This document shows positions 9,086-18,176 of a DNA stretch of 64,000 bases, in pieces (the first letter of the stretch is position 1; each line of letters begins with the position of its first letter). The notes beneath the pieces are model-generated. The model was not told where the DNA came from and did not search any database. It was given only the letters and a program-made list of their open reading frames with translations. This DNA comes from Verrucomicrobiaceae bacterium (GTDB taxonomy: Bacteria > Verrucomicrobiota > Verrucomicrobiia > Verrucomicrobiales > Verrucomicrobiaceae), in NCBI GenBank assembly GCA_015075365.1, contig JABTUN010000002.1, positions 744,001 to 808,000 of the forward strand. The letters run 5' to 3'. The translations under genes were made by a program, and so were the position numbers.

Positions 9086-10264
9086 ATGATCAATCTCACC
9101 CGCCTTTACTGTGATGTCGCCCAGCCGATGGACCACCTGCGCTACGGTCGCGGCCACGGCTCGCCGGTTTCCGCCGCGGAGCGCCGCCCGATCGTCGTCT
9201 GGAACATCACACGACGCTGCAATCTGAAGTGCGTGCATTGCTACCAGGACTCGGATTCGAAATTCTATCCAGGTGAACTGACCTGGGAGCAGTGCCAGGC
9301 CGTCGTGGACGATCTGGCGGAGTACAAAGTGCCCGCGTTGCTGCTCTCGGGCGGCGAGCCGACGATCCACCCGAAATTCTTCGAACTGGCTGAATACGCC
9401 ACCTCGAAAGGCCTGCGCCTCACGCTTTCCACCAATGGCACACTGATCAATCCGGAATGGGCGCGCCGGATCAAAGACATCGGCTTTTCCTATGTCGGCA
9501 TCTCACTCGACGGCATGGGTGCCACCCACGATCACTTCCGCGGAAAAGCCGGCGCGTTCGACAAGGCCGTGGCCGCGTTCCGCAACTGCAAGGCCGTCGG
9601 ACAAAAAGTCGGCCTGCGCCTGACCCTCTCCCGCCACAACATCGCCGATCTCGACTCCATCCTGGATTTCATCGAGCGGGAGGACATCGAGCGCGTCTGT
9701 TTTTATCATCTGGTGTACAGCGGACGCGGCGCGGAGTTGATGGAGGTGCCGCATGAGGAAACACGCGGCGCGATCGACAAAATCCTCGACCGCACGGCGA
9801 AATGGGCGGCCGAGAGACGCCCGCGCGAGGTCTTGACCGTGGACCAGCCGGTGGACGGACCATATTTGTACATGCGGCTGAAGCGTGAAAATCCGGAGCG
9901 AGCCGCGCGTGCCATGGAACTGCTCAACTGGAACGGTGGAGGTGCCAATAGCAGCGGCACCGGCATCAGCAACATCGACACGCAGGGCAATGTGCATCCC
10001 GACCAGTTCTGGCATGAACTGACGCTCGGCAATGTGAAGGAGCGGAAGTTCAGCGACATCTGGAGCAACCGCGACAACGGCACTCTCAACGCCCTGCGTG
10101 ACCGGAAACAGCATCTCACGGGCAAATGCGCGGAGTGCAGTTTCCTGGATGTCTGTGGCGGAGGTTTCCGTGTGCGTGCGTTGCAAATGACAGGCGACTT
10201 GTGGGCGCCGGACCCCTCCTGTTACCTCAATGACCAGGAGCGCCAGCATCTTCAGGCTGCCTGA
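9086..10264 (+). CDS. NirJ/AhbD-like radical SAM protein with SPASM domain
   Basis: 392 residues. The radical SAM cluster motif is RRCNLKCVHCYQ with Cys 45, 49 and 52; LLLSGGEPTIHP is the SAM-binding GGE motif, and SYVGISLDGMGATHDHFR and GNVHPDQFWHELTLGNV are strongly reminiscent of NirJ. The C-terminal SPASM-type cluster is GKCAECSFLDVCGGGFRVRA followed by DPSCYL. NirJ removes propionate chains in heme d1 synthesis; AhbD decarboxylates Fe-coproporphyrin in the siroheme-dependent heme route. No other heme d1 or ahb gene is in the window, so the exact tetrapyrrole substrate, or whether it acts on a peptide, is open. Confidence 0.8.
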   Translation: MINLTRLYCDVAQPMDHLRYGRGHGSPVSAAERRPIVVWNITRRCNLKCVHCYQDSDSKFYPGELTWEQCQAVVDDLAEYKVPALLLSGGEPTIHPKFFELAEYATSKGLRLTLSTNGTLINPEWARRIKDIGFSYVGISLDGMGATHDHFRGKAGAFDKAVAAFRNCKAVGQKVGLRLTLSRHNIADLDSILDFIEREDIERVCFYHLVYSGRGAELMEVPHEETRGAIDKILDRTAKWAAERRPREVLTVDQPVDGPYLYMRLKRENPERAARAMELLNWNGGGANSSGTGISNIDTQGNVHPDQFWHELTLGNVKERKFSDIWSNRDNGTLNALRDRKQHLTGKCAECSFLDVCGGGFRVRALQMTGDLWAPDPSCYLNDQERQHLQAA

Positions 10265-10428
10265 TCGTTCTACTCGCTCGATTCAGTGCGAAAATTATGC
10301 TGCCGAGCGGTGGTGGATGTCATTCATTTGTCAGCCCTCTTGAAAGGCTGGATAGAACCTGCCAGCATAAAGCGAAATGCCGGTCCCATCCGGGGACCGC
10401 ATGACCAACCGCCATCTCTCCTGCTGCC
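10265..10428. other. Intergenic region with a short hairpin
   Basis: Contains the hairpin CGGTCCC / GGGACCG at 10381-10399 (loop of five bases). There is no T run after it, so it is not a standard terminator; it may be part of the leader of the lipoprotein gene starting at 10429. Confidence 0.3.
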
Positions 10429-11265
10429 ATGAAGACATCCCGCCATAACTCTTCATGGGCGAGAATCAGCTCCCTCGCCCTCGCTGTCGTCACCCTGTCG
10501 TCCTGTTCCATGCCGCCGCGCCAGGCATGGAATATGATCCAACGTGAAGGTCTGCTGAACTACTGGGCTTATACCACAGGCCATCGCCCCATGTATGCCA
10601 CACGCAGCAGCCCGCCGCTGATGAGCGGCACGCCGCGTTCGCTGGCCTACCGCCCTCCTTATGCGAGATATGGAGAAGGATGGGCAGCAGGGCATTCCAT
10701 GGCTCCCCGCTACCATGGTTACTCCCCGGCGCCCAACCGCTACTACAGCACCTCGCCCGCACCGGGCGGCCTGGCCGGGGCATCCTCCCCGCGTATTGCG
10801 ACAACAACAAAGTCCAGCGCCGCCAGGCGCAGCACCAAGCCGCGTTCTTCCGCACCCAAGCCCCGCCCATTGCCCGATCTGGCAATCAAGCTTGAAGAAC
10901 CGGCTCCTCCACCTGTCGCGGCCAGTTCAGCGCCCACCGCTCCGCCAACTGATGCCTCCCAGGCAAAAACGCAGCCTTCCTCCCCGCCAGCGCCCGCGGC
11001 CAAGACAACTGACCTCCCCTACGGCAGCCCGGTGCCGGGACGCCCTAACATGGTCACCAGTCCTTACGCGTCCAAGTCACAGCTCGTGGACGTGGCTGGC
11101 ATGGGAGCCGGACAAACGGTCAAGTGCCCCTACAGCGGCAAGCTCTTCAAGGTGCCCCCGTCCCAGCAGGCAGCGGCGAAAACGGAGTCCAGCCTCGAAT
11201 CAAAAAACACGCCGCAGCCCTCATCCAGCGGGGACAGCCCCCAAAACGGGCAGAAGCAGCCCTGA
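10429..11265 (+). CDS. Proline-rich putative lipoprotein of unknown function
   Basis: 278 residues with a lipoprotein-type leader ending at LSSC (Cys 26). The middle (residues 40-200) is low in complexity: Pro, Ser, Ala and Tyr-rich, with basic runs such as SSAARRSTKPRSSAPKPRP, and probably disordered. A compact conserved-looking end is present: YGSPVPGRPNMVTSPYA, then VDVAGMGAGQTVKCPYSG and KLFKVPP, which resembles a short zinc-ribbon-like or SPOR-like C-terminal motif seen in other Verrucomicrobia lipoproteins by memory only. Probably anchored in the inner or outer membrane and spanning the periplasm. Function unknown. Confidence 0.7.
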   Translation: MKTSRHNSSWARISSLALAVVTLSSCSMPPRQAWNMIQREGLLNYWAYTTGHRPMYATRSSPPLMSGTPRSLAYRPPYARYGEGWAAGHSMAPRYHGYSPAPNRYYSTSPAPGGLAGASSPRIATTTKSSAARRSTKPRSSAPKPRPLPDLAIKLEEPAPPPVAASSAPTAPPTDASQAKTQPSSPPAPAAKTTDLPYGSPVPGRPNMVTSPYASKSQLVDVAGMGAGQTVKCPYSGKLFKVPPSQQAAAKTESSLESKNTPQPSSSGDSPQNGQKQP

Positions 11266-11374
11266 GCCCGTGGGCGGCCCGAATCATTCTACAGGCTCGT
11301 GATTTGCTCCTTGCGTGATCAAGGAACAGTGGAACTCTAGCGCCCCTCCATCCAAATCATCTCAATTCCACATC

Positions 11375-11617
11375 ATGGGCCAGCAACTCAACAAGATCGT
11401 CAAACGCCGCCGCCGCAAAAAATACCTCGACCGCAAAAAAGCCCTGGCCAAGGCCGGAGTGTCCCGCAAGGCCCGTTCCGTGAAGGCTGCCAAGACTGAG
11501 AAGAAAGCCCCGGCTAAAAAAGCCGCACCCAAGAAGGCCCCGGCCAAGGTCGCCAAGGTGGAAACTCCGGCTGTGGAGGCACCTGCTGAGGCCGCTGCTC
11601 CCGCCGCGCAGGAATAA
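11375..11617 (+). CDS. Small basic Lys/Ala-rich protein (histone-H1-like tail)
   Basis: 80 residues from ATG 11375; an upstream in-frame GTG at 11315 is less likely. The N-terminus is very basic (MGQQLNKIVKRRRRKKYLD), followed by Lys-Ala-Pro-rich repeats (KKAPAKKAAPKKAPAKVAK) and an acidic/Ala end (APAEAAAPAAQE). The composition is like bacterial H1-type nucleoid proteins or a disordered ribosome/RNA-binding tail. A strong intrinsic terminator follows at once, so it is probably a well-expressed single-gene unit. No known domain recognised. Confidence 0.75.
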   Translation: MGQQLNKIVKRRRRKKYLDRKKALAKAGVSRKARSVKAAKTEKKAPAKKAAPKKAPAKVAKVETPAVEAPAEAAAPAAQE

Positions 11618-11648
11618 AACCGCGATCATCCTCCAAACACCTTTTGAG

Positions 11649-11682
11649 AACGCCGCCCGCCAAACCCGGGCGGTGTTTTTTT
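11649..11682 (+). terminator. Intrinsic terminator after the small basic protein gene
   Basis: Stem AACGCCGCCCG pairs with CGGGCGGTGTT (one G-T pair) around a short loop and is followed by seven T residues at 11676-11682. It sits 32 bases after the stop codon and separates this gene from the converging NHL gene. Confidence 0.9.
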
Positions 11683-11696
11683 GTCCTGCCGCCAGG

Positions 11697-12710
11697 CTAC
11701 TTCACGATCTTGAGCACCCGGTGGTTGTAGCTGTCAGTGATGAACAATTCGCCGGTCACCGGATGAACGGACACACCGTGAGGGCGGGCCAGCGCGCAGC
11801 CCTTCGGGTCCCCTCCTGCGGCACCCCTGCCTGATTTACCCGTTCCCGCGATGCGCTCGATCCGTCCCGTGGACGGCGAATAACGGCGGATCAGGTGGCT
11901 CTCCGCGTCCGCGATGATCACGCAGCCGTCCCGGTCCACGCACAGGTGCTTCGGGCCGTTCATGGTGGCTTCCAAAGCAGGCCCGCCATCCCCTTCCCCG
12001 CCCTTTTTGCCGCTGGCGTTCACCACCGTGCGGATTCTGCCATCCTGTCCGACGACCCGCAGTGCATTGCCCCCGCGTTCGAGAATGTAAATCCGCCCCT
12101 CGCGGTCCACCGCCACTGCCCTGGGATCCACAAGCGGCGCATCGACCGCCACCGCCCCATCCTCCGGCCGCCCCTTCTTGCCATTGCCCGCGATGACTTT
12201 GCAAGTGCCGCTGGCAAGGTTCACGACGTGGATCTGCAGCAAGTTGGCGATGTAGAGATTCTCGCCCGCATGATCCAGTGTGATGCAGTAGGGGCCGTTG
12301 CCGCGCTCTTTTCCCTTGGGCGCCTGAAAACCTGGCAGCGTGCTGACGGTGTTCGATTTCAGGTCCACCTTCCGCACCACGCCGTTCCAGGTATCACCAA
12401 TCAGGATGTTCCCGTCCGGCAGCACGGCCAGGTTGTGCGGACCGTTAAAGCGGGCCTCCAACGCAGGCCCACCATCACCTGAATAGCCGGATTCCAGCCT
12501 GCCTGCCAGATGCACCAGCTTTCCGCCCTCCTCCACACGGAACAAGCGGTTCCCACCGATCATCTCCACCACATACATGGTGCCTTTGGAGTCAAACTCG
12601 GTGCCAAACGGCTCCTTCACGCCCTCCGACACGACTTCGACGATTTTTTCAGCCTGGCAGGACAGCGTGGCACACAAGATGGCGAGGAGAAAAGCGGGAA
12701 TGATCTTCAT
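11697..12710 (-). CDS. Secreted NHL-repeat beta-propeller protein
   Basis: 337 residues from ATG 12710, which begins a signal peptide (MKIIPAFLLAILCATLSCQA). NHL-type blades recur about every 50 residues: FNGPHNLAVLPDGNILIGDT, DPRAVAVDREGRIYILERG, MNGPKHLCVDRDGCVIIADA and ARPHGVSVHPVTGELFITDS, plus two weaker ones, giving about six blades. Such proteins are usually periplasmic or extracellular and either bind ligands or act as lactonase/lyase-like enzymes. No catalytic residue can be assigned. It lies upstream of nothing on its strand and follows the metallo-beta-lactamase gene at 14171. Confidence 0.85.
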   Translation of the reverse strand: MKIIPAFLLAILCATLSCQAEKIVEVVSEGVKEPFGTEFDSKGTMYVVEMIGGNRLFRVEEGGKLVHLAGRLESGYSGDGGPALEARFNGPHNLAVLPDGNILIGDTWNGVVRKVDLKSNTVSTLPGFQAPKGKERGNGPYCITLDHAGENLYIANLLQIHVVNLASGTCKVIAGNGKKGRPEDGAVAVDAPLVDPRAVAVDREGRIYILERGGNALRVVGQDGRIRTVVNASGKKGGEGDGGPALEATMNGPKHLCVDRDGCVIIADAESHLIRRYSPSTGRIERIAGTGKSGRGAAGGDPKGCALARPHGVSVHPVTGELFITDSYNHRVLKIVK

Positions 12711-12770
12711 GTCGCGTGCGGATACGGTTCCAACACGCCGCTTCTTCGGCATGTCCGCCGGGTGACGCTC

Positions 12771-14171
12771 TCAAAGCTCCACCGTCTGCCGGAAGGCGGC
12801 CACCTCGACGTTGAGGCCGGGCTGCGCCATCTGGAGGCCGTCTTTGAGCGCGTTGGAGCGCTCCGGTTCACCGTGGACGAGGAAGACGCGCTTCTTCGGG
12901 CCGGAGACACGGGAGAACCACTCCAGCATCTCGCCGTGATCGGCGTGGCCGGAGAAAGAGTCGAGCTTTTCGATCTCCGCATGCACCTCGAAGTCCTCGC
13001 CGAGGATGCCCACCTTCTTCCAGCCCTCGCGCAGCTTCCAGCCGAGCGTGTTTTCCGCGCAGTAGCCCACGAAGAGCACGATGTTCTTCGGGTTGCCCAC
13101 GTTGTTGCGCAGATGGTGCAGGATGCGCCCGCTCTCCGCCATGCCGGAGGCGGAGATGATGATGGCCGGCCCCTTGACCTTGTTCAGGCTCTTGGACTCA
13201 TCGACCGTGCGCACGAGCCGCAGCCCCTCGAAGCCGAAGGGATCGTCCCGCATGAAGATGGCGTCACGCACCTCTGGCCGCAGGTCTTCGATGTGCAGGC
13301 GGAAGATCTCCGTGGCGCGCACCGCCAGCGGGCTGTCCACAAAAGTGGGGATGGCGTTGATGTGCTGTTCGTGCAGCATGCGGTCCAGCACGCAGAGGAG
13401 CTGCTGGGTGCGCTCCACGGCAAAGGCCGGGATGATGAGCTTCCCGCGCTTTTGCATGATCCGGCGGATGATCGCGCCGAGGTGCGCGTCCGCCTCCGTG
13501 GCCAGCTCGTGCGTGCGGCCGCCGTAGGTGCTCTCCATGATGACGAAGTCGATGTTCTCCGATGGCTCCGCCCCGTTGAGCAGGTCGTTGCCAGGACGCC
13601 CGATGTCGCCGGAGAAGAGCAGCCGTGACTTCCGCCCCGTGTTCCTGTCGTCAAGATCCAGGATGACCTGCGCGGAGCCCAGCACATGCCCGGCGTCGAT
13701 GAAGGTCATCCGCACCCCATCAGCGATCATCTGCGGGCGGTGATAGGAGGCGGTGACGAACTGCCGCATGCACTTCTCCGCGTCCACCTTGGTGTAACTG
13801 GGCTCCAGCGGCGGCTGGCCGTCCTGCTTGCGGTGGCGGTTGAGCCACGCGATGTCGTTCTCATGAATGTGCGCGGCGTCCGGCAGCATGATGCTGCACA
13901 GGTCCCGTGTGGCGGGCGTGGCGTGGATGTTCCCCTCAAAACCCAGCCTGCACAGATGCGGCAGCGCACCGCAGTGGTCGATGTGCGCGTGGGACAGCAC
14001 CACCACGTCGATGCTTTTCGGATCGAAGGGGAAGCTCTTGTTGCGCTCCATGGACTCCTTGCGCCGCCCCTGATACAGCCCGCAGTCGAGCAGGATGCGC
14101 TGGCCGTTGATTTCGAGGAGGTGCTTCGAGCCGGTGGTGGTGCCCGCGGCACCGCAGAAGGAAAGTTTCAT
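12771..14171 (-). CDS. Beta-CASP metallo-beta-lactamase RNA nuclease (RNA-processing exonuclease family)
   Basis: 466 residues from ATG 14171; the open frame continues upstream to 14375 but the domain begins at MKLSFCGAAGTTTGSKHLL. Zinc ligands are seen in HAHIDHCGALPH (motif 2), DAGHVLGSAQV (motif 3) and FSGDIGRPGNDLL (motif 4). The beta-CASP part has IPAFAVERTQQLL (motif A region), ISASGMAESGRILHHL (motif B) and SFSGHADHGEMLEW then VHGEPER (motif C). This is the CPSF73/Ysh1-like family, shared with bacterial and archaeal RNA nucleases. It is probably a cytoplasmic endo/exoribonuclease. No KH domain is present. Confidence 0.93.
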   Translation of the reverse strand: MKLSFCGAAGTTTGSKHLLEINGQRILLDCGLYQGRRKESMERNKSFPFDPKSIDVVVLSHAHIDHCGALPHLCRLGFEGNIHATPATRDLCSIMLPDAAHIHENDIAWLNRHRKQDGQPPLEPSYTKVDAEKCMRQFVTASYHRPQMIADGVRMTFIDAGHVLGSAQVILDLDDRNTGRKSRLLFSGDIGRPGNDLLNGAEPSENIDFVIMESTYGGRTHELATEADAHLGAIIRRIMQKRGKLIIPAFAVERTQQLLCVLDRMLHEQHINAIPTFVDSPLAVRATEIFRLHIEDLRPEVRDAIFMRDDPFGFEGLRLVRTVDESKSLNKVKGPAIIISASGMAESGRILHHLRNNVGNPKNIVLFVGYCAENTLGWKLREGWKKVGILGEDFEVHAEIEKLDSFSGHADHGEMLEWFSRVSGPKKRVFLVHGEPERSNALKDGLQMAQPGLNVEVAAFRQTVEL

Positions 14172-14265
14172 GACGGTTGGTGATGAAAAGGACGGCAGCG
14201 GGAACCGAAGTGCAAGCATCGCATCTGACAAAGCGCGGAAATTCATCTCGTAATGCCTCCCGCAC

Positions 14266-15192
14266 ATGAACACGCCCAGCCGCCGCCACTTTCTCGCCAC
14301 CACCCTCGCCGCCGTCGCCTCGAAACTCTCCGCGCAGGAGGCAGTGGAGCCGGTGATCGACATCCACCAGCACATGAACTATCATCTGCGCGGCGACCAG
14401 CACCTGCTGCTGCACCAGAGGGCCATGGGCGTGACCAAGACCATCATCCTGCCCGCGGGAACCTACGTGAACCTGCCCTCGACCCACGACGGCCGCTCGA
14501 ACGGCCTCGCGGCCAAATGCGTGGGCACCGCCTGGGCGCGTGACTTCGCGCAAGCCCGCCCGGATGCCTACTTGTGGGCCTGCAACGAGGTCACCGACCT
14601 CGATTCCGCGCCTGCGGAGCTGGAGCACTGGCTCAAGCAGGGCGCCTGCATGATCGCGGAGCAGAAATTCAACGTTGAATGTGATTCCGCGGCCAGCCAG
14701 CGCCTCTATGAGCTCGCCGCCGCTTACAACGTCCCCATCTTGCTGCACTTCCAGCACCAGACCTACAACCTCGGCTACGACCGCTTTCACAAGATGCTGG
14801 AGAAACATCCCAAGACGAACTTCATCGGCCACGCGCAGGCGTTCTGGGGAAACATCGACAAGAACCACGACCAAAAAGTGAACTACCCCAAGGGCAGGGT
14901 GACGCCCGGCGGCCTCACCGACCGCTATCTGGCCGATTACCCGAACATGTTCGCGGACATGTCCGCCGGCAGCGGGCTGCTGGCCCTCACTCGCGACGAG
15001 GAACACACGCGCGGCTTCTTTGACCGCCATCAGGATAAAATCCTCTACGGCAGCGACTGCGCCGACCACCTCGGCCGCGGCCCCGGCTGCCAGGGTGCCG
15101 CCACCCTCGCAGCCATCCGCAAACTCGCGTCGAGCAAGACAGTGGAGCGCAAAATCCTCTTCGAGAACTCGAAGAAGCTCTTCCGGCTGTAG
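14266..15192 (+). CDS. Secreted amidohydrolase (amidohydrolase_2 family)
   Basis: 308 residues. The N-terminus has a Tat-like leader with twin Arg (SRRHFLATTLAAVASKLSA). Metal-binding residues are suggested by VIDIHQHMNY (His-x-His), PILLHFQHQT (His), NFIGHAQAFWG (His) and KILYGSDCAD (Asp), the normal order for the TIM-barrel amidohydrolase_2 fold. The family includes decarboxylases and hydrolases of varied substrates, so the reaction is not assigned. It diverges from the beta-CASP gene and stands without operon partners. Confidence 0.85.
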   Translation: MNTPSRRHFLATTLAAVASKLSAQEAVEPVIDIHQHMNYHLRGDQHLLLHQRAMGVTKTIILPAGTYVNLPSTHDGRSNGLAAKCVGTAWARDFAQARPDAYLWACNEVTDLDSAPAELEHWLKQGACMIAEQKFNVECDSAASQRLYELAAAYNVPILLHFQHQTYNLGYDRFHKMLEKHPKTNFIGHAQAFWGNIDKNHDQKVNYPKGRVTPGGLTDRYLADYPNMFADMSAGSGLLALTRDEEHTRGFFDRHQDKILYGSDCADHLGRGPGCQGAATLAAIRKLASSKTVERKILFENSKKLFRL

Positions 15193-15349
15193 GAGCTGCG
15201 GAGGGCGGAGAGCAACGAGCGGAGAGTTTTCGAGCAGCATCCGTCATCCTGGGCATGTCAGCCTTTTGTGAAGGGCATGGGAAGCGCATGAACAACGTCT
15301 TACAGCGTGCTGACCGACATTCCCCTCAGATGCGATCACATTCGCAGGC

Positions 15350-15853
15350 ATGAAGCTCAATCTTGAAGCGTCGCCCGCCTCCGCCAACGAACTCCGCATC
15401 GCCCCGCTCCTGAACTGGCGCCGCCAGCATGCCGATCTGCACCACCAGCTCCGCGTGGAAGGCATCCGCCGCTCCGACAAGGTCCGCGCCGTCCTCCAGC
15501 GCAATCATCGCGGCCCCGCCAAGCAGCGCTGGCTGGCCTCCCTGCACCAGAACCCCAAATTCCAGCCCAGCGACCTCCATGTGGCCGCGAAGGTCTGGAC
15601 TCTGCGCGCGCCGGACGGCAGCCTGCACACCTTCCGCAACCTGCGGAACTTCATCCGTGAAAACGAGCACCTCTTTGACGCCGCCGACGTCATCTGGAAG
15701 GCGCAGGCCGGCCGCCCCAAGCTCACCTGGTGCCAGGCCTACCAGAGCCTGGCCCGCCTCCGCCCCGGTCGCGCCCGCACCCTGCCGTCCTGGCAAGGCT
15801 GGACCTGGGCAGGCCCTGGCCCCGCGCAAACCGAAATCGCCCTCGTGAGCTGA
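15350..15853 (+). CDS. Hypothetical basic protein
   Basis: 167 residues, basic and Arg/His-rich (LNWRRQHADLHHQLR, RNHRGPAKQRWLAS). No domain recognised and no signal peptide. The arrangement HVAAKVWTLRAPDGSLHTFR then NLRNFIRENEHLFD and WCQAYQSLARLRPGR suggests a small nucleic-acid-binding fold, similar in feel to short plant-AP2-like or NUMOD-type repeats that bind DNA, but this is a guess. It sits alone between the amidohydrolase and oxidoreductase genes, with codon use like its neighbours. Confidence 0.65.
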   Translation: MKLNLEASPASANELRIAPLLNWRRQHADLHHQLRVEGIRRSDKVRAVLQRNHRGPAKQRWLASLHQNPKFQPSDLHVAAKVWTLRAPDGSLHTFRNLRNFIRENEHLFDAADVIWKAQAGRPKLTWCQAYQSLARLRPGRARTLPSWQGWTWAGPGPAQTEIALVS

Positions 15854-15929
15854 TCCCGCCAATCACCTCCGCTCTTGCGCGTTTCGCGGCTTTCTGCCAA
15901 AACGGCGGGAATTCCTTTCCTTCCCCGCC

Positions 15930-17375
15930 ATGAACTCCTCCATCACCTCCCGCCGCGCGTTCATCACGCAGTCCGCACTCGCCTTCACCGCGCTCTCCGC
16001 CAGCCGCGTGCTCGGTGCGAATGAAACGATCCGTATCGCCAGCATCGGCCTCGGCGGCCAGGGCAGCGGCAACGCAGGCCGCATGTCGAAGGTGCCGGGC
16101 GTCGAGGTCGTGATGCTGTGCGACCCCGACACCGCCGCGCTCGACAAGGCGAAAAAGAATTTCCCCAACGCCAGGACCACTCAAGACCTGCGCAAGGTGA
16201 TGGAGGACAAGACCATCGACGCCGTCGTCGTCTCCACCGGCAACCACTGGCATGTGCTGGCTGCCATCTGGGCCATGCAGGCCGGCAAGGACGTGTATGT
16301 CGAAAAACCCGTCTCCCACAACATCTGGGAGGGACGCAAGCTCGTCGAGGCCGCCCGCAAGTACAACCGCATCTGCCAGGGCGGCACCCAGCAGCGCAGC
16401 GACCCCATGCACGACGAGGTGAAGGCCTTCCTCGACGCCGGATCGCTCGGCAAGATCAAATACGTCCGCTGCAACCACTACAGCATGCGCGCCAGCATCG
16501 GCAAACAGGACACACCGCTGCAACCGCCCGCCACCTGCGATTACAACCTCTGGCTTGGCCCCGCCCAGGACAAGCCCATCTTCCGAACAAAGTTCCACTA
16601 CGACTGGCACTGGGACTGGAACACAGGCAATGGCGAGATGGGCAACTGGGGCCCCCACATCCTCGACGACCTGCGCAACGTCGTCTTCCGGGACAAGATC
16701 ACCCTGCCCAAGCGCGTCATCGCCGGCGGTGGACGCTTCGGCTGGAACGACGCGGGTGAGACGCCCAACACGCATTTCGCCTACATCGACACCGGCGACA
16801 TCCCGGTCATCGTGGACTTCCACAACCTCCCCCGCGCCAAAGGCGTGAAGGCACCGGACGTCTATCTGCGCCGCCGCACCGGCTCCTTCCTCATCATCGA
16901 GTGCGAAAACGGCTACTACACCGGCAACCGCGGCGGCGGCAGCGCCTTCGACCTCGAAGGCAAAAAGCTCCAGACCTTCAAAGGCGACGGCGGCAAGACC
17001 CACGCCGCCAATTTCATCGCCGCCATCCGCAGCCGCAAACCCACGGACCTCAAGGCCGAGGTCGAGCAGATCCATTACTCCAGCGCATGGTGCCACCTCG
17101 GCAACATCAGCTACCGCCTCGGTCAACAATACAACCGTGAGCAGGCCGAGGCCGCCGTGAAGGACTTCCAGCCCTGGAACGACGTCATTGCCGATTTCCA
17201 CGAGCACCTGAAGAAAAACGAGCTCGACGACACCAAGCTCGACATCAAGATGGGCCCCATGCTCGAGCTCGATCCCGCCAAGGAAACCTTCATCGGCTCC
17301 ACCGCCACACCCGAGGCGCTCGCCCTGCTCACCCGCGACTACCGCAAAGGGTTCGAGGTCCCGCAGCAGGTGTGA
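15930..17375 (+). CDS. Gfo/Idh/MocA-family oxidoreductase, Tat-exported type
   Basis: 481 residues. A Tat-like leader is present (SRRAFITQSALAFTALSASRVLGA). The NAD(P)-binding Rossmann motif is IRIASIGLGGQGSGNAG, and the family signature GKDVYVEKPVSHN carries the conserved Glu-Lys-Pro. GGTQQRSDP and a C-terminal domain follow in the family order. Exported members of this family in Verrucomicrobia and Planctomycetes act on sugars or glycans, some as NAD-dependent glycoside hydrolases. The substrate is not clear. A hairpin follows the stop. Confidence 0.9.
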   Translation: MNSSITSRRAFITQSALAFTALSASRVLGANETIRIASIGLGGQGSGNAGRMSKVPGVEVVMLCDPDTAALDKAKKNFPNARTTQDLRKVMEDKTIDAVVVSTGNHWHVLAAIWAMQAGKDVYVEKPVSHNIWEGRKLVEAARKYNRICQGGTQQRSDPMHDEVKAFLDAGSLGKIKYVRCNHYSMRASIGKQDTPLQPPATCDYNLWLGPAQDKPIFRTKFHYDWHWDWNTGNGEMGNWGPHILDDLRNVVFRDKITLPKRVIAGGGRFGWNDAGETPNTHFAYIDTGDIPVIVDFHNLPRAKGVKAPDVYLRRRTGSFLIIECENGYYTGNRGGGSAFDLEGKKLQTFKGDGGKTHAANFIAAIRSRKPTDLKAEVEQIHYSSAWCHLGNISYRLGQQYNREQAEAAVKDFQPWNDVIADFHEHLKKNELDDTKLDIKMGPMLELDPAKETFIGSTATPEALALLTRDYRKGFEVPQQV

Positions 17376-17380
17376 TTTCG

Positions 17381-17409
17381 GGCGGGATAAGATTCATCTC
17401 TTACCCGCC
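17381..17409. terminator. Hairpin between converging genes, possible two-way terminator
   Basis: GGCGGG-A-TAAGA at 17381-17392 pairs with TCTTACCCGCC at 17399-17409, leaving one bulged A and a six-base loop. It lies between the 3' ends of the oxidoreductase and FKBP genes. No clear T run follows on either strand. Confidence 0.4.
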
Positions 17410-17461
17410 ATCCTCTTCGTCCACTGCCTTCAGGCTGCCATGCATGGCACAGCCTCGCCCT

Positions 17462-17944
17462 TCAATGAAGCACGTTCAGCAGTTCGACCTGGAAGATCAG
17501 GTCGGCAAACGGCGGAATCTTCGGAGGTGAGCCACGGCTGCCGTAGGCGAGGTTGAAGGGGATCTGGATGAGCCATTTGTCCCCCGGCCGCATCATCTGA
17601 AGCGCCTGAGTCCAGCCCGGGATCACCTGGCTCACGCCAAAGCTGGCCGGCTGCCCGCGATCATACGAACTGTCGAACACGCTGCCGTCCACCAGCGTCC
17701 CCCGGTAGTGCACCACGACCGTGTCATTCATCGTGGGCCGCTGCCCGCTGGCAGGACCGGAGGCCAGCACCTTGTAGCGCAACCCGCTGGCGGTCGTCAC
17801 ATAGCCGGAGGCGTCGGTGGTCTTTGTGGGAGAAGGGATTGAATGGCTGCCGGAAGCTGTCTCCGCGGCTTCATGATTCAGTGCAGGGCTTCCGCAGCCC
17901 GCCAGGAGCAGCGTGGAGGTCAGAAGGATCAAAAGGGACTTCAT
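17462..17944 (-). CDS. FKBP-type peptidyl-prolyl isomerase, lipoprotein
   Basis: 160 residues from ATG 17944, which gives a lipoprotein leader (MKSLLILLTSTLLLAGC). The FKBP domain covers residues 55-160: TTASGLRYKVLASG, DTVVVHYRGTLVDGSVFDSS, VIPGWTQALQMMRPGD and KWLIQIPFNLAYGSRG. This is the FkpA/Mip-like C-terminal domain without the usual dimerisation helices, so it is shorter than FkpA. It should act in the periplasm as a folding helper, anchored to a membrane. Confidence 0.92.
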   Translation of the reverse strand: MKSLLILLTSTLLLAGCGSPALNHEAAETASGSHSIPSPTKTTDASGYVTTASGLRYKVLASGPASGQRPTMNDTVVVHYRGTLVDGSVFDSSYDRGQPASFGVSQVIPGWTQALQMMRPGDKWLIQIPFNLAYGSRGSPPKIPPFADLIFQVELLNVLH

Positions 17945-18176
17945 CTGTGGGAAAGGTTGGTGGCTCCTTAAAAGGCCGCACTGGCCCAAATTCAACGCAA
18001 ATGCCTCAACATCCCCGCTTTACCCTCCCCCGACCTGACCGGACGCGGCGATGTCGGTCCACGCCATGCGCAGGGCGCGTGTGGACAGCCAAAGCAAAGA
18101 TCATCGGGCTTCCACACCCCTCAAACGCCCTCAATGGCTGCCAGGAATAGTCTCCACGGCATGCTGACAGGCACCG

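Noticed and set aside
15723..17207. 494-codon frame antisense to the Gfo/Idh/MocA gene
   Set aside because: Shadow frame; Val/Ala/Gly-rich without motifs.
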